Source: Olsenella sp. oral taxon 807 (GTDB lineage Bacteria; Actinomycetota; Coriobacteriia; Coriobacteriales; Atopobiaceae). Taken from it: a stretch of DNA of 64,000 nucleotides. A program made the translations under genes and the position numbers. Positions 18,436-27,140 of the stretch are shown here, in pieces. How positions within the stretch are numbered: the stretch's first letter is position 1; the number at the start of each line of letters is the position of its first letter. Location of the stretch: positions 372,001-436,000 of the forward strand of contig NZ_CP012069.2 in NCBI RefSeq assembly GCF_001189515.2, read 5' to 3'. Under the pieces are notes generated by a model. That model was not told where the DNA came from. It made no database searches and saw only the letters and a program-made list of their open reading frames with translations.

Positions 18436-19578
18436 ATGGCAGCTATCAGCTATAAGATTTGCACCCTTCCGGGAGACGGCATAGGACCAGAGATCATGGA
18501 CGAGGCCAAGCACCTGCTCGCCGCCATCGGCGAGGCCTATGACGTCAACTTCAACTGCGACGATCAGCTTATCGGCGGCTGTGCCATCGATGCGACGAGT
18601 GCTGCAGGGGCCAAGGTTAGTGCCCTTCCGCCAGAGACGCTCGAGGCGGCGCGGGAGGCAGACGCCGTGCTGCTCGCCGCTGTGGGCGGACCAAGGTGGG
18701 ACGATCCGACGCCAGGTGCCGTCCGTCCGGAGCAGGGGTTGCTCGCCATCCGCAAGAACCTGGGACTCTATCTCAATTTACGCCCCGTCCGCGTCTTCGA
18801 GGCGCTGCGCGACGCATCACCCCTGCGCCCCGAGCGTCTCGACGACGTAGACCTGCTCATCGTCCGCGAGCTCACGGGCGGCCTCTACTTTGGCACGCAC
18901 GAGCGCCGGCAGGGTGTCGAGGGCGCGGGCGTTGGCGGCTCTGTCGGCGATGTCGCTATCGACACCATGGAGTACCGCGAGTACGAGGTAGAGCGTGTTC
19001 TGCGCTGGGCCTACGAGGCGGCAGGTCGTCGTAACGGAGTCGTAACCTCGGTCGACAAGGCGAACGTTCTCGAGACGTCCCGTCTCTGGCGTGAGGTCAA
19101 CCATCGCATGAACGCAAAGTTCGAGGGTGTCGAGGGCGAGGATATGCTCGTCGACAACTGTGCCATGCAGCTCGTGGTAAACCCTGCCCAGTTCGACGTC
19201 CTCGTGACCGAGAACACCTTTGGCGACATCCTTTCCGACGAGGCCTCCATGCTCACGGGTTCGCTCGGTATGCTGGCAAGCGCCTCTCTGGGTGACGGTA
19301 CGGCGCTCTACGAGCCGAGCCACGGGTCTGCCCCGGACATCGCGGGCAAGGGCATCGCAAACCCCATTGCGCAGATACTTTCTGTCGAGCTCATGTTGCG
19401 CTATAGCTTCCAGATGGATGCTGCTGCCGATGCCGTCGCGGCCGCTGTCGAGGACGTGCTGGCGGCCGGCTGGCGCACCCACGATCTCGCCGACGAGGCG
19501 ACCGATGCCGCCCACAGGCTCGGTACTGCAGCCATGGGTGACAAGATCATCGAGGCCTTTAGGCTACATGCGGGATAG
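18436..19578 (+). CDS. leuB: 3-isopropylmalate dehydrogenase
   Basis: NAD-dependent oxidative decarboxylation of 3-isopropylmalate to 2-ketoisocaproate, the last specific leucine step before transamination. The 380-residue protein shows LPGDGIGPEIMDEA at the N-terminus, the substrate arginines in IRKNLGLYLNLRPVR and IVRELTGGLYFG, the catalytic Tyr and Lys regions (TMEYREYEVERV and VDKANVLETSRLWR), the metal-binding Asp segment ENTFGDILSDEAS, and GSAPDIAGKGIANP for the cofactor. AAGGAGGCC precedes ATG 18436. It converges with the membrane protein gene at 19754, with palindromic repeats between. Confidence 0.96.
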   Translation: MAAISYKICTLPGDGIGPEIMDEAKHLLAAIGEAYDVNFNCDDQLIGGCAIDATSAAGAKVSALPPETLEAAREADAVLLAAVGGPRWDDPTPGAVRPEQGLLAIRKNLGLYLNLRPVRVFEALRDASPLRPERLDDVDLLIVRELTGGLYFGTHERRQGVEGAGVGGSVGDVAIDTMEYREYEVERVLRWAYEAAGRRNGVVTSVDKANVLETSRLWREVNHRMNAKFEGVEGEDMLVDNCAMQLVVNPAQFDVLVTENTFGDILSDEASMLTGSLGMLASASLGDGTALYEPSHGSAPDIAGKGIANPIAQILSVELMLRYSFQMDAAADAVAAAVEDVLAAGWRTHDLADEATDAAHRLGTAAMGDKIIEAFRLHAG

Positions 19579-19611
19579 CCTGCCGCGCACGCCCGCGCAG
19601 ACACCCCAAGC

Positions 19612-19731
19612 GTGCACTCGACGCCACTGAGTGTACGACGCGTGTGCCACTCGACGCCACCGAGTGGCATGAAATCTCTCGCTAACTGCGCGTTTTCCGA
19701 CAGTCGTGCCACTTGACGCCACCGGGTGCAC
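19612..19731. repeat. Three imperfect palindromes between convergent genes
   Basis: Units at 19612-19636, 19644-19669 and 19706-19731 share a plan of two arms around CGACGCCAC. The middle unit has perfect arms TGCCACTCG and CGAGTGGCA around a 7-base loop. The other two have mismatches. The position between convergent leuB and the gene at 19754 suits a two-way terminator or a mobile intergenic repeat. Confidence 0.7.
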
Positions 19732-19753
19732 GACGCGCTGCGGATGTCCGGTG

Positions 19754-20551
19754 TCACAAGTGAGGGTGCGCTGAACCAGCCTCGTTGAACTGTCTCATCC
19801 ATAGTCCAACCATGGCGTAGTCGATCAGAGAGATGAGGGTGTAGACAATGGCCACGGGCAGACAGAACATCAAGAACAGGAAGATTCTGAAGACCATGTT
19901 GGAGATCCCAAGCGAGAGGAGAATCATGGCAGCCGCCACCTGGGAGAGGGCTATGAAAACGATGTTGCCGATAAACATGGCGATCATGGTCATGCCCGAG
20001 ATATTGAGGTAACCGTTAAGGTCACGACCGATCATCCCAAGGATGTGGCCCGCTTGATAGCCTGCGGCAGGATTTCGGCAGATAGCCGCCCGAAGGCTGG
20101 CTATGACCATGAAGTTCACATAGAGTGAGACCACAGCAAGGACGGGCATGAAGATGGAAGACCTCGCGCTCAATATGACGAACACTGCCCAGAAGTGGAA
20201 AAGAGAGTTGATAATACCAAGTGCATCGATATTTGGGCTGAACGACGCATCGCTTACCATCCTCAGGACGAGGTAAAGAAACGACCCGAGTATAACGCAC
20301 CAGCTAAGAGTTGCCGCAACGGTATGGCATCCGCTCCTGAAACACCGGACGATGTCGATGTTTTTTCGTTCCGGAGGCCCTTCGATCCCTTGAGCGATGA
20401 GGAGGGCCCACTCCGTCTCATATCCGATAATCCAGATCCATCCCACGACGGGAAGGAGCATGCAGACAGACAGCATCAGGATAGTTGTGATCCAGCCCTT
20501 GTCCTCGGTGAGCTGGGCCCAAACGTGAGAGAGGTACTTTGTTTCTTGCAT
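19754..20551 (-). CDS. Multi-pass membrane protein, DUF4013-like
   Basis: The start at 20551 (MQETKYLSHVWAQLTEDKG) has a GAGAGGAG ribosome-binding site, better than the longer frame that opens at 20602. The 265-residue protein has about six hydrophobic segments. Its opening (DKGWITTILMLSVCMLLPVV followed by GWIWIIGY) resembles DUF4013 membrane proteins, which have a conserved glycine-tyrosine after the first helix. Function is unknown. It converges with leuB and diverges from the small protein at 20834. The 282-bp region 20552-20833 between them shows no further gene. Confidence 0.7.
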   Translation of the reverse strand: MQETKYLSHVWAQLTEDKGWITTILMLSVCMLLPVVGWIWIIGYETEWALLIAQGIEGPPERKNIDIVRCFRSGCHTVAATLSWCVILGSFLYLVLRMVSDASFSPNIDALGIINSLFHFWAVFVILSARSSIFMPVLAVVSLYVNFMVIASLRAAICRNPAAGYQAGHILGMIGRDLNGYLNISGMTMIAMFIGNIVFIALSQVAAAMILLSLGISNMVFRIFLFLMFCLPVAIVYTLISLIDYAMVGLWMRQFNEAGSAHPHL

Positions 20552-20833
20552 GGCTCGGAGGCTCCTCTCTTCTCGGCAGTTGACTGGTAGCGTCGAACAC
20601 ATTGACGTAAGGGGTTCTTCTGAAAAGGATTGGATCCGGCTCAGAATCTGTGAACTATTCTGTCATCTTATGTTGTCTTTGGCCCGTCCGCAAGCTCCAG
20701 GTTGCGTCATCTGAGGTAGCTGCTGAGCGCAGGCCTGTATACAGCAGGGCAGGTGGCGTACGGCAGGACAGGTGATTTACAGTAGAATATGTGGTAGGGA
20801 AGCTTCTGGCCTGTGAACGTGAGGTGCTTCGAT

Positions 20834-21229
20834 ATGGAGAGGGACGCGAACAAGACGGGCTCGCACAAGACGGTGACCACCATCGTCTTGGTTGTCGTTG
20901 TGCTTTTGGTCGTCCATTTTGGCAGGATGCTGAAGGCGTACTACGACGGACCGAGTGTGGAGGAGGCGCTTAACTCCCCATTCATGCGGTTTGAGAGAGA
21001 ATACCGCAATATGACGTACACCTTCCTCTACCAGGGCGTCGATGAGTTTGGCCAGACTCGCTACTACTTCCGCCATACGGATGGCTGTACGGAGTGTATG
21101 ATCCTCACGTGTAAGTTCCGCTGGGTTGACCATATTGAGGGCCTCGACTTTCGTCCCGCTGGCTGGGATTATGTCTACACCTGTTACGTGCCCGAGGATA
21201 TTACTACGGGTATTACTACTGATGGGTAA
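20834..21229 (+). CDS. Hypothetical single-pass membrane protein
   Basis: A 131-residue protein with one N-terminal membrane segment (TIVLVVVVLLVVHFGRM, about residues 16-32) and a soluble, Tyr- and Cys-containing outer part. Four cysteines fall in DGCTECMILTC and near the end. I do not recognise the family. ATG 20834 with GAGGTG upstream is preferred over GTG 20813. The 200 bases after it (21230-21430), before the DUF969 gene, hold no recognisable feature. Confidence 0.6.
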   Translation: MERDANKTGSHKTVTTIVLVVVVLLVVHFGRMLKAYYDGPSVEEALNSPFMRFEREYRNMTYTFLYQGVDEFGQTRYYFRHTDGCTECMILTCKFRWVDHIEGLDFRPAGWDYVYTCYVPEDITTGITTDG

Positions 21230-21430
21230 TTACTAATCCGTATCACGAGGCCTTATGACGTGGTTCCACTCGCCGTGAAAGTCCTCCCTGGAGGCTACTG
21301 CGTTTCTTCCGGTCCAAACCAAGCCACGTCTTGTGCTTCCTGCGTACAACGTTCACAATCAGGAGGCGCCCTGTCTCTCGCGTCGGCATGGCCGGTCGCA
21401 TCGGTCCGACGCGTCGTCTGCGGAGGTCAT

Positions 21431-22192
21431 ATGGAAGTGGAAGTCATCAAGTTGCTCGGCATCGTCATTGTGGTCGTGGGGTTTGCCCTCAAGTGGGACT
21501 CCATCCTCACCATCATGCTCGCTGCCGTCGTGACGGCGATCATTGCCGGCATGGATCCTGTGGTCTTTCTCCAGACGCTGGGAAAGGGCTTCGTGTCAAA
21601 CCGAAACATGCTCATCAGCGTCGTCATATTCCTGCTGACGGGAACGCTTGAGAGAAATGGCCTCAAGAGCGCCGCGAGGGCTCTCATGGGTCGCATCAAG
21701 AGGGCGTCGGCAGGCCTGATCCTTGGCGCCTACGGGGTCTTTCGCGTCATCTTTGCCGCGTTCAACGTGGGCTTTGGTGGCGTCGCCGGTTTTGTGAAGC
21801 CCGTCGTCATGCCTATGGCCGAGGCTGCTGACGAGACGGGGGGCCACAGGATGTCAGAGAGCCATCGGGAGGCACTCAAGGGCATGGCCGCAGGCATGGA
21901 GAACGTTGCCTGGTTCTTTGGCCAGGTGCTCTTCGTGGGTACCTCTGGCATGCTCTTGGTCCAAAGCACGATGGCCGACCTTGGCTATGCGGTCGAGCTG
22001 CCAAGGCTTGCCGCCATCCAAATCCCCGTGGCGATCGTCGCCGTCGCCGTGACCACCGTGTACTACCTCATCCTCGATAAGCGGCTCATGGGTCGTGACG
22101 AGCGGGAGCTCGCACAGGAGCTGGCCGCCCAAGGCGGCGATGAGGTCTCTGGTAGGCCCAGCTCCCAGGCATCTGGGAAGGAGGTGGGCTAG
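21431..22192 (+). CDS. 5-oxoproline transporter subunit, DUF969 family
   Basis: A 253-residue multi-pass membrane protein. The DUF969 and DUF979 pair is annotated as a 5-oxoproline (pyroglutamate) transporter because it occurs with 5-oxoprolinase or pyroglutamyl peptidase genes. The conserved segment FRVIFAAFNVGFGGVAGFVK and the following PVVMPMAEAA are visible. ATG 21431 follows CGGAGGTCAT; the frame runs upstream to 21260 without similarity. The stop is directly followed by the DUF979 start, and pcp comes next, so the three make a pyroglutamate release and uptake operon. Confidence 0.85.
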   Translation: MEVEVIKLLGIVIVVVGFALKWDSILTIMLAAVVTAIIAGMDPVVFLQTLGKGFVSNRNMLISVVIFLLTGTLERNGLKSAARALMGRIKRASAGLILGAYGVFRVIFAAFNVGFGGVAGFVKPVVMPMAEAADETGGHRMSESHREALKGMAAGMENVAWFFGQVLFVGTSGMLLVQSTMADLGYAVELPRLAAIQIPVAIVAVAVTTVYYLILDKRLMGRDERELAQELAAQGGDEVSGRPSSQASGKEVG

Positions 22193-23161
22193 ATGAATCC
22201 CATCCAATTCTTCCAGAGCGCAGACGTGACGCTCTCCAACAAGCTGCTCGAACTTGTCTACGTCATTATCGGCCTCGTGTGCGTCTATGCAGGTCTGTGC
22301 AACCTCAGGGATGACAGTAACGAGAAGCGGGTTGGCACCTGTGTCTTCTGGTCCGTCTTAGGCCTGCTCTTTATCATTGGTCCTTGGGTGCCCAGCGAGG
22401 TTGCCGGCGCCCTCGTGGTCGTCATGGTGCTCCCGCCCATATTCAGGCAGGTGGGTGCTGGCATCGACAGACTCAAGCCGAGTGAAAAGGAGATGGGCGA
22501 GGGTTACGGGGAGCTGGGCTTTAGGATCTTCATACCCGCATTTGCGATAGGTGCCTTCTCCCTCGTCTTCGCGTTTCTCACCAAGATCAGCTCGCTCGTC
22601 GGCATCACCGTGGGCGTCTTTGTCGGCATGGCTACCCTTGTCGCCATGCGTCCCAAGAAGAACGGCGCGCGCGTCTTTCTTGAGGACTCGCGTCGCATGC
22701 TCGATATCGTCGGCCCTCTCATCATGCTGCCGACGCTTCTGGCCATCCTTGGCGCGACGTTCACTGCAGCCGGTGTCGGTGACGTCATCTCGCACATCGT
22801 TGGGGCCGTCATTCCGCAGGGCAACCTCGTCGTGGGCATTGTCGTCTACTGCCTTGGGATGGCGCTCTTCACGATGATCATGGGCAACGCCTTCGCGGCC
22901 ATCACGGTCATGACCGTGGGCATTGGGGCGCCGTTCGTACTCTCGCTGGGAGCGGATCCTGCGATCGTGGGGTCGTTGGCCCTGACCTGTGGCTACTGCG
23001 GAACCCTCATGACTCCCATGGCGGCGAACTTCAATATCGTCCCTGTGGCCATCCTCGAGATGAGAGACGAGTATGGCGTCATCAAGAGGCAGATCGTTCC
23101 TGCCCTCATCATGCTGGTGTTCCAGATCTGCCTCATGGTCGTGCTTGTGGCCGTGCTGTGA
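22193..23161 (+). CDS. 5-oxoproline transporter subunit, DUF979 family
   Basis: Partner of the DUF969 protein: 322 residues, about eight to nine membrane segments, with the conserved MGNAFAAITVMTVGIGAPFV and CGYCGTLMTPMAANFNIVPV stretches. The start codon follows the previous stop with no gap (TAGATG). The pair should form the transport unit in the membrane, with pcp 61 bases downstream. 5-oxoprolinase genes are not in the window. Confidence 0.86.
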   Translation: MNPIQFFQSADVTLSNKLLELVYVIIGLVCVYAGLCNLRDDSNEKRVGTCVFWSVLGLLFIIGPWVPSEVAGALVVVMVLPPIFRQVGAGIDRLKPSEKEMGEGYGELGFRIFIPAFAIGAFSLVFAFLTKISSLVGITVGVFVGMATLVAMRPKKNGARVFLEDSRRMLDIVGPLIMLPTLLAILGATFTAAGVGDVISHIVGAVIPQGNLVVGIVVYCLGMALFTMIMGNAFAAITVMTVGIGAPFVLSLGADPAIVGSLALTCGYCGTLMTPMAANFNIVPVAILEMRDEYGVIKRQIVPALIMLVFQICLMVVLVAVL

Positions 23162-23222
23162 GCGTGGCCTTGTGGGTTGACGATGCCGTCGCGAGAGCTG
23201 GCGGCAATGATGGGAGGATGCG

Positions 23223-23873
23223 ATGAGTGCAAGGATGTTGGTGACGGGCTTTCAGCCCTTTGGGGGAGCGACCATGAACCCCGCGTGGGAGGCCGTGCGG
23301 CGACTTCCCGACACCATCGGTGGTGCTGAGGTGGTCAAGGTGGAGATCCCCGTGGTCTTTGGGCGCGCCTCGGCGGCGGTCGATGCCGCCATAGAGGCCA
23401 ACAGACCCGATATCGTGCTTTGCGTTGGCCAGGCCGGCGGGCGTTGCAAGATCACGCCTGAGTTTGTGGGCATCAACTACATCGATGCGCGCATCCCTGA
23501 CAACGAGGGTAACCAACCGCTCGCCAAGAGGGTCGTGGAGGATGGCCCCGACGCCTATTTCTCAACCCTGCCGGTCCGCGCCATGGCGCAGGCCATGAAC
23601 GATGCCGGCGTGCCTGCGGCCGTCTCGTTCACGGCCGGGACCTACGTCTGCAACGACGTCATGTATGCCCTCCTGCATTCGCTCGCGACCAGGTTTCCAG
23701 GTACCCGTGGTGCCTTTTTGCACGTCCCCTATGCAACCGAGCAGGCGACGCAGCTTCCTGCAGACACGCCGAGCATGCCCATCGAGACTATGGCCAAGGG
23801 CCTTGAGGTCGCCCTCGCTGCGGCGCTCGAGCATATGGAGGACGTGGCGCTGAGCGTGGGCACGACGCACTGA
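23223..23873 (+). CDS. pcp: Pyroglutamyl-peptidase I
   Basis: Cytosolic cysteine peptidase (family C15) that removes N-terminal pyroglutamate from peptides. The 216-residue length is standard. The catalytic triad is Glu80 (ITPEFVGIN), Cys143 (GTYVCN) and His167 (FLHVPY). The N-terminal GFQPFGGATMNPAWE loop is the family signature. GGGAGG precedes ATG 23223. It follows the DUF969/DUF979 transporter, which supports recycling of pyroglutamate or use of pyroglutamyl peptides. Confidence 0.96.
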   Translation: MSARMLVTGFQPFGGATMNPAWEAVRRLPDTIGGAEVVKVEIPVVFGRASAAVDAAIEANRPDIVLCVGQAGGRCKITPEFVGINYIDARIPDNEGNQPLAKRVVEDGPDAYFSTLPVRAMAQAMNDAGVPAAVSFTAGTYVCNDVMYALLHSLATRFPGTRGAFLHVPYATEQATQLPADTPSMPIETMAKGLEVALAAALEHMEDVALSVGTTH

Positions 23874-23909
23874 GACCGCCGACGGTGTGCGTTGGCTGTC
23901 TCGTACCAC

Positions 23910-24558
23910 CTCACCGAAAGACGCACTTTGGCTGTGTCGGCTCCGGAAAAGCGCACTCTGCGCCTCTCGACACAGCCAGAATGTGCTTTTCCGTGAGGGC
24001 GCGGTCCCAGAGTACGTCTTTCCGTAGAGTGCGCTTTTCCTCACCTGGGCAAACGTCGAGCAGCCTCACGCAAAAGCGCATTCTGTGCCGGCGCCCTCAC
24101 GGAAAAGCGCACTCTGCTCCAACGATCTCACGCAAAACCGCATTCTGCGCAGGCGGCCTCACGCAAAAGCGCACTCTGCTCCAACGATCTCACGCAAAAG
24201 CGCATTCTGGCGGTTCTGAAGACCCCAGAGTGCGCCTTTCCGTGAGAGCTTCATACAGAATGCGCTTTTCCGTACGGCACGGGTTGCAGAATGCGCTTTT
24301 CCGTAGAGTGTGCTTTTCCTCACCTGGGCAAACGTCGAGCAGCCTCACGCAAAAGCGCATTCTGTGCCGGCGCCCTCACGGAAAAGCGCACTCTGCTCCA
24401 ACGATCTCACGCAAAACCGCATTCTGCGCAGGCGGCCTCACGCAAAAGCGCACTCTGCTCCAACGATCTCACGCAAAAGCGCATTCTGGCGGTTCTGAAG
24501 ACCCCAGAGTGCGCCTTTCCGTGAGGACTCCACACAGAACAGAATGCGTTTTTCGCAG
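23910..24558. repeat. Array of about 21 short repeats in both orientations
   Basis: The 788-bp gap between pcp and the DJ-1 gene is almost filled by units close to CACGSAAAAGCGCAYTCTG or its reverse complement. Starts of clear units include 23910, 23941, 24065, 24094, 24127, 24159 and 24189 on the plus strand, and 24226, 24256 and 24287 in reverse. Facing units can form hairpins, such as 24189-24246 with a loop of about 13 bases. Spacing is irregular, so it is not a CRISPR array. The same family occurs at 13.6 kb and 33 kb. Confidence 0.85.
24019..24525. repeat. Two 228-bp direct repeats inside the array
   Basis: Bases 24019-24246 recur at 24298-24525, an offset of 279, and are nearly identical (one G/T difference noticed near 24031/24310). 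Each copy carries the same seven or so short units in the same order, so the array grew by block duplication. Confidence 0.85.
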
Positions 24559-24569
24559 TGTCTTGCACT

Positions 24570-24600
24570 TTGCGATTTCTTAGAACATCTGTCCTATAAA
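24570..24600 (+). promoter_or_regulatory. Candidate promoter with LexA-like box before the DJ-1/polymerase genes
   Basis: TTGCGA (24570-24575) and TATAAA (24595-24600) are separated by 19 bases. Between them, just before the -10, lies GAAC-ATCT-GTCC (24583-24594), one base from the GAAC-N4-GTTC core of the LexA box of Gram-positive and actinobacterial SOS genes. A Y-family polymerase lies downstream. Confidence 0.4.
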
Positions 24601-24661
24601 TATGAGTATATTGGGGTATGCTAGGAACGTACGAAGTGACTTTGAGCAAGGAGGAGCGAAC

Positions 24662-25243
24662 ATGTTTAAGAAGACGAGTGACAAGCGGGTGGCGGCGTTC
24701 TTTGCTGAGGGACTTGAGGAGTGCGAGGGCCTTGTGGTCTGCGACCTGCTCTATCGCGCAGGTATCCGGACCGATAAGGTCTCCATCTCGGACAATCTGG
24801 CCGTCACGTCGAGCCATGAGGTCACCATCGTGTGCGACCGCACGATACATGACGACGATTTCTCGTTTGATGACTACGACCTGCTGTTCCTTCCAGGTGG
24901 TATGCCTGGCTCCAACAACCTGCGTGCCTGCGAGATGCTCTGCAACGCGCTGAGGTCGTTCGCTTCGGCGGGTAAGGACGTCGCGGCGGTGTGCGCCGCA
25001 CCCTACATCCTGGCTGAGCTGGGGCTGCTCAAAGACAGGAGGGCCACGAGCAACCCCGGCTTTCAACATGTGCTCACAGAGCACGGGGCCAAGCTGAGCC
25101 AAGATCCCGTCGTCGTCGATGGTAACCTGATCACGAGCCAGGGTCTTGGCACCAGCATCGAGCTAGGGCTGACCCTCGTCGGGCGCTATCTGGGCGACGA
25201 GGCGGTCGAGTCGACCAAGGGCAAGATCGTCTATATGCGCTAG
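24662..25243 (+). CDS. DJ-1/PfpI family protein
   Basis: A 193-residue protein of the DJ-1/ThiJ/PfpI class I glutamine amidotransferase-like fold. The nucleophile elbow is AAVCAAPY (Cys), with the partner Glu in the N-terminal EGLEECE segment and the LFLPGGMPGSNNLR loop. Members act as glyoxalase or deglycase-like stress proteins. ATG 24662 follows AAGGAGGAGCG; the frame is open upstream to 24602. The polymerase gene starts 27 bases after its stop, so the two are likely co-transcribed from the promoter at 24570-24600. Confidence 0.88.
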   Translation: MFKKTSDKRVAAFFAEGLEECEGLVVCDLLYRAGIRTDKVSISDNLAVTSSHEVTIVCDRTIHDDDFSFDDYDLLFLPGGMPGSNNLRACEMLCNALRSFASAGKDVAAVCAAPYILAELGLLKDRRATSNPGFQHVLTEHGAKLSQDPVVVDGNLITSQGLGTSIELGLTLVGRYLGDEAVESTKGKIVYMR

Positions 25244-25270
25244 GCACAAACTGGAAGGGGGAGCCGAGCC

Positions 25271-26653
25271 TTGGCCGGCGGTGCTGCATCAGGGCAAAAG
25301 GTGGCGGCGGGATGCCCAGAGAGGAGCTACCTCGCCATAGACCTCAAGAGCTTCTACGCGAGCGTCGAGTGCGTGGAGCGGGGTCTCGACCCCCTTGCGG
25401 CGCGGCTCGTGGTCGCGGACCTCACGCGCAGCGAGAAGACGATCTGCCTCGCGGTCTCACCGGCGATGAAGGCACTTGGTGTGCGCAACCGCTGTCGCGT
25501 GTTCGAGATCCCCAGGGACATCGACCACGTGACGGCCCGACCGCGCATGGCGCTCTACATCGAGCGGTCGGCGGACATCTATGCCGTCTACCTGCGCTAC
25601 GTGAGTCCCGAGGACATCCATGTCTACTCCATCGACGAGGCCTTTCTGGACGTGACGGGTTACCTCAGGTTCTATGGCTGCACGGCCCGCGAGCTTGGGG
25701 AGAGGATCCGCGAAGACGTGGTGAGAACGACGGGCATCCCTGCGGCCTGCGGCCTGGGCACGAACCTCTACCTTGCCAAGATCGCCCTCGACATCACGGC
25801 CAAGCATAGCCCCGACTTCTTTGGCGAGCTCGACGAGGGCTCCTACCGCAAGACGCTCTGGAACCACACTCCCATCACGGACTTCTGGCGCGTCGGCGCT
25901 GGCACGGCGCGCCGCCTTGCACGCATGGGCATCAACACCATGGGACAGGTTGCGGCCCATCCCAAAGAGCCGCTCTACCAGGCCTTTGGTGTGGACGCAG
26001 AGATCCTGATCGACCATGCCTGGGGTGTCGAGCCCGTGACCATAGCCGATATCAAGGCGTACCGCCCGCAGGGCAAAAGCCTGGCGAGCGGCCAGGTCAT
26101 GTTTCATGATGTGAGCTTTGATGACGGGTTGCTCATCGCCAAGGAGATGGCAGACGCGCTCGTGCAGGAGCTTGTCGAGAGGCGTCTGGCGTGCCGTTCG
26201 CTGACGCTCATGGTGGGCTACAAGCTCTCGAGCGCACAGAGGCAGGCCCTAAGACAGGCAGGCGGGCCAGAGGAGCATGGGGGCCATGTCCGTTGGGGTG
26301 AGCTTGCCGACGGTGGTACGGCAACGCTACCCGAGCCCACATGTGCCCTCTCTGGGATATGGGAGGCGCTCGTTCCGCTCTTCAGACGTGTAGCCAAGAG
26401 GGGCCGCCTCATCCATCGGCTTAATCTGAGCTTGGGAGATGTGCGTTCTGAGGGGACGGTAGGCATCCAGGCCAGTCTCTTCACCAATGAGGCGACGTGC
26501 GCCCGCGAGAAGAGCCGCCAGGAGGTCGTGGGTGCCATCAAACGACGGTTTGGCAGGAATTCTCTGCTGAGGGGCATGGATCTTCTGCCTGGAGCCATGG
26601 CGCGGGAGCGCAACACACAGATTGGTGGGCATCGCAGTGGCGTCGAGGGTTAG
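25271..26653 (+). CDS. Y-family (UmuC-like) DNA polymerase
   Basis: Translesion polymerase of 460 residues. The catalytic acidic residues are in AIDLKSFYASVE and YSIDEAFLD. The helix-hairpin-helix region (WRVGAGTARRLARMGI) and the little-finger domain (residues 270-450) follow. It is closer to the UmuC/YqjW type of Gram-positive bacteria than to short DinB. The start is probably TTG 25271, with GGAAGGGGG upstream; GTG 25301 is an alternative. The downstream YolD-like gene overlaps its end, a pairing known from Bacillus UmuC-like genes. Expression under SOS control is likely if the LexA-like box is real. Confidence 0.92.
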   Translation: MAGGAASGQKVAAGCPERSYLAIDLKSFYASVECVERGLDPLAARLVVADLTRSEKTICLAVSPAMKALGVRNRCRVFEIPRDIDHVTARPRMALYIERSADIYAVYLRYVSPEDIHVYSIDEAFLDVTGYLRFYGCTARELGERIREDVVRTTGIPAACGLGTNLYLAKIALDITAKHSPDFFGELDEGSYRKTLWNHTPITDFWRVGAGTARRLARMGINTMGQVAAHPKEPLYQAFGVDAEILIDHAWGVEPVTIADIKAYRPQGKSLASGQVMFHDVSFDDGLLIAKEMADALVQELVERRLACRSLTLMVGYKLSSAQRQALRQAGGPEEHGGHVRWGELADGGTATLPEPTCALSGIWEALVPLFRRVAKRGRLIHRLNLSLGDVRSEGTVGIQASLFTNEATCAREKSRQEVVGAIKRRFGRNSLLRGMDLLPGAMARERNTQIGGHRSGVEG

Positions 26654-27140
26654 CACTACTCCGAGAGACAAGGATATTAGCAGGTACCTTATCGGAGACC
26701 TCGAAGAGGACCATGGCAGGGACCTTGGTGAAGGCTGTGGTGAGGGCAGTGCCGTGCGGCGGGGTCCCCACGATGGGGCGGCATCTGGGCCTGATGACTT
26801 CTACCTGCGCCATCCTCGCATGGATCTGGGACTTCGAGCCAAGATCTTCATCCCCTTTGAGCCGCTCAGGGGGTTTCGGGAGGCGCTCCTCGAGCGTGAA
26901 CGCCAGGCAGGCGCCATCGCGCGCGCTGACCTTCCGTCAGAGCGACAGGAGCGCATCTCAAGGGTCCTTGCTAACCTTGTGTCAGGCGACACGGTGAGCG
27001 TCACCCATTACATGGGTGATCACTATGGGATGACCCAGGGCCTGGTGGAAGGGCTCTTCGCAAGCGATGAGGAGCTCGTTGTCGCGGGAAGGCGCATTGG
27101 CTTTCGTGACATCAGCGCCATCGAGGTTCTGGATGGCTGA
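26622..27140 (+). CDS. YolD-like protein
   Basis: A small protein whose core (DLGLRAKIFIPFEPLRGFRE, followed by ALLERER) matches the YolD-like family, found next to UmuC-type polymerases and thought to act with them. If translation starts at TTG 26622 it has 172 residues and overlaps the polymerase by 32 bases; the first 60 residues are low in similarity, so the true start may be further in. The C-terminal part (GDTVSVTHYMGDHYGMTQGL and the DISAIEVLDG end) fits the family. The 230 bases after it (27141-27372) show no gene. Confidence 0.75.
   Translation: MVGIAVASRVSTTPRDKDISRYLIGDLEEDHGRDLGEGCGEGSAVRRGPHDGAASGPDDFYLRHPRMDLGLRAKIFIPFEPLRGFREALLERERQAGAIARADLPSERQERISRVLANLVSGDTVSVTHYMGDHYGMTQGLVEGLFASDEELVVAGRRIGFRDISAIEVLDG

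Noticed and set aside
23910-24558. CRISPR array
   Set aside because: Units are in both orientations with irregular gaps, spacers are themselves repeated, and no cas genes are nearby.
23885-24583. A 232-codon open frame across the short-repeat array
   Set aside because: The frame is open only because the repeated units lack stops; other frames are open too, codon use is unlike the neighbours, and no ribosome-binding site or family similarity is seen.
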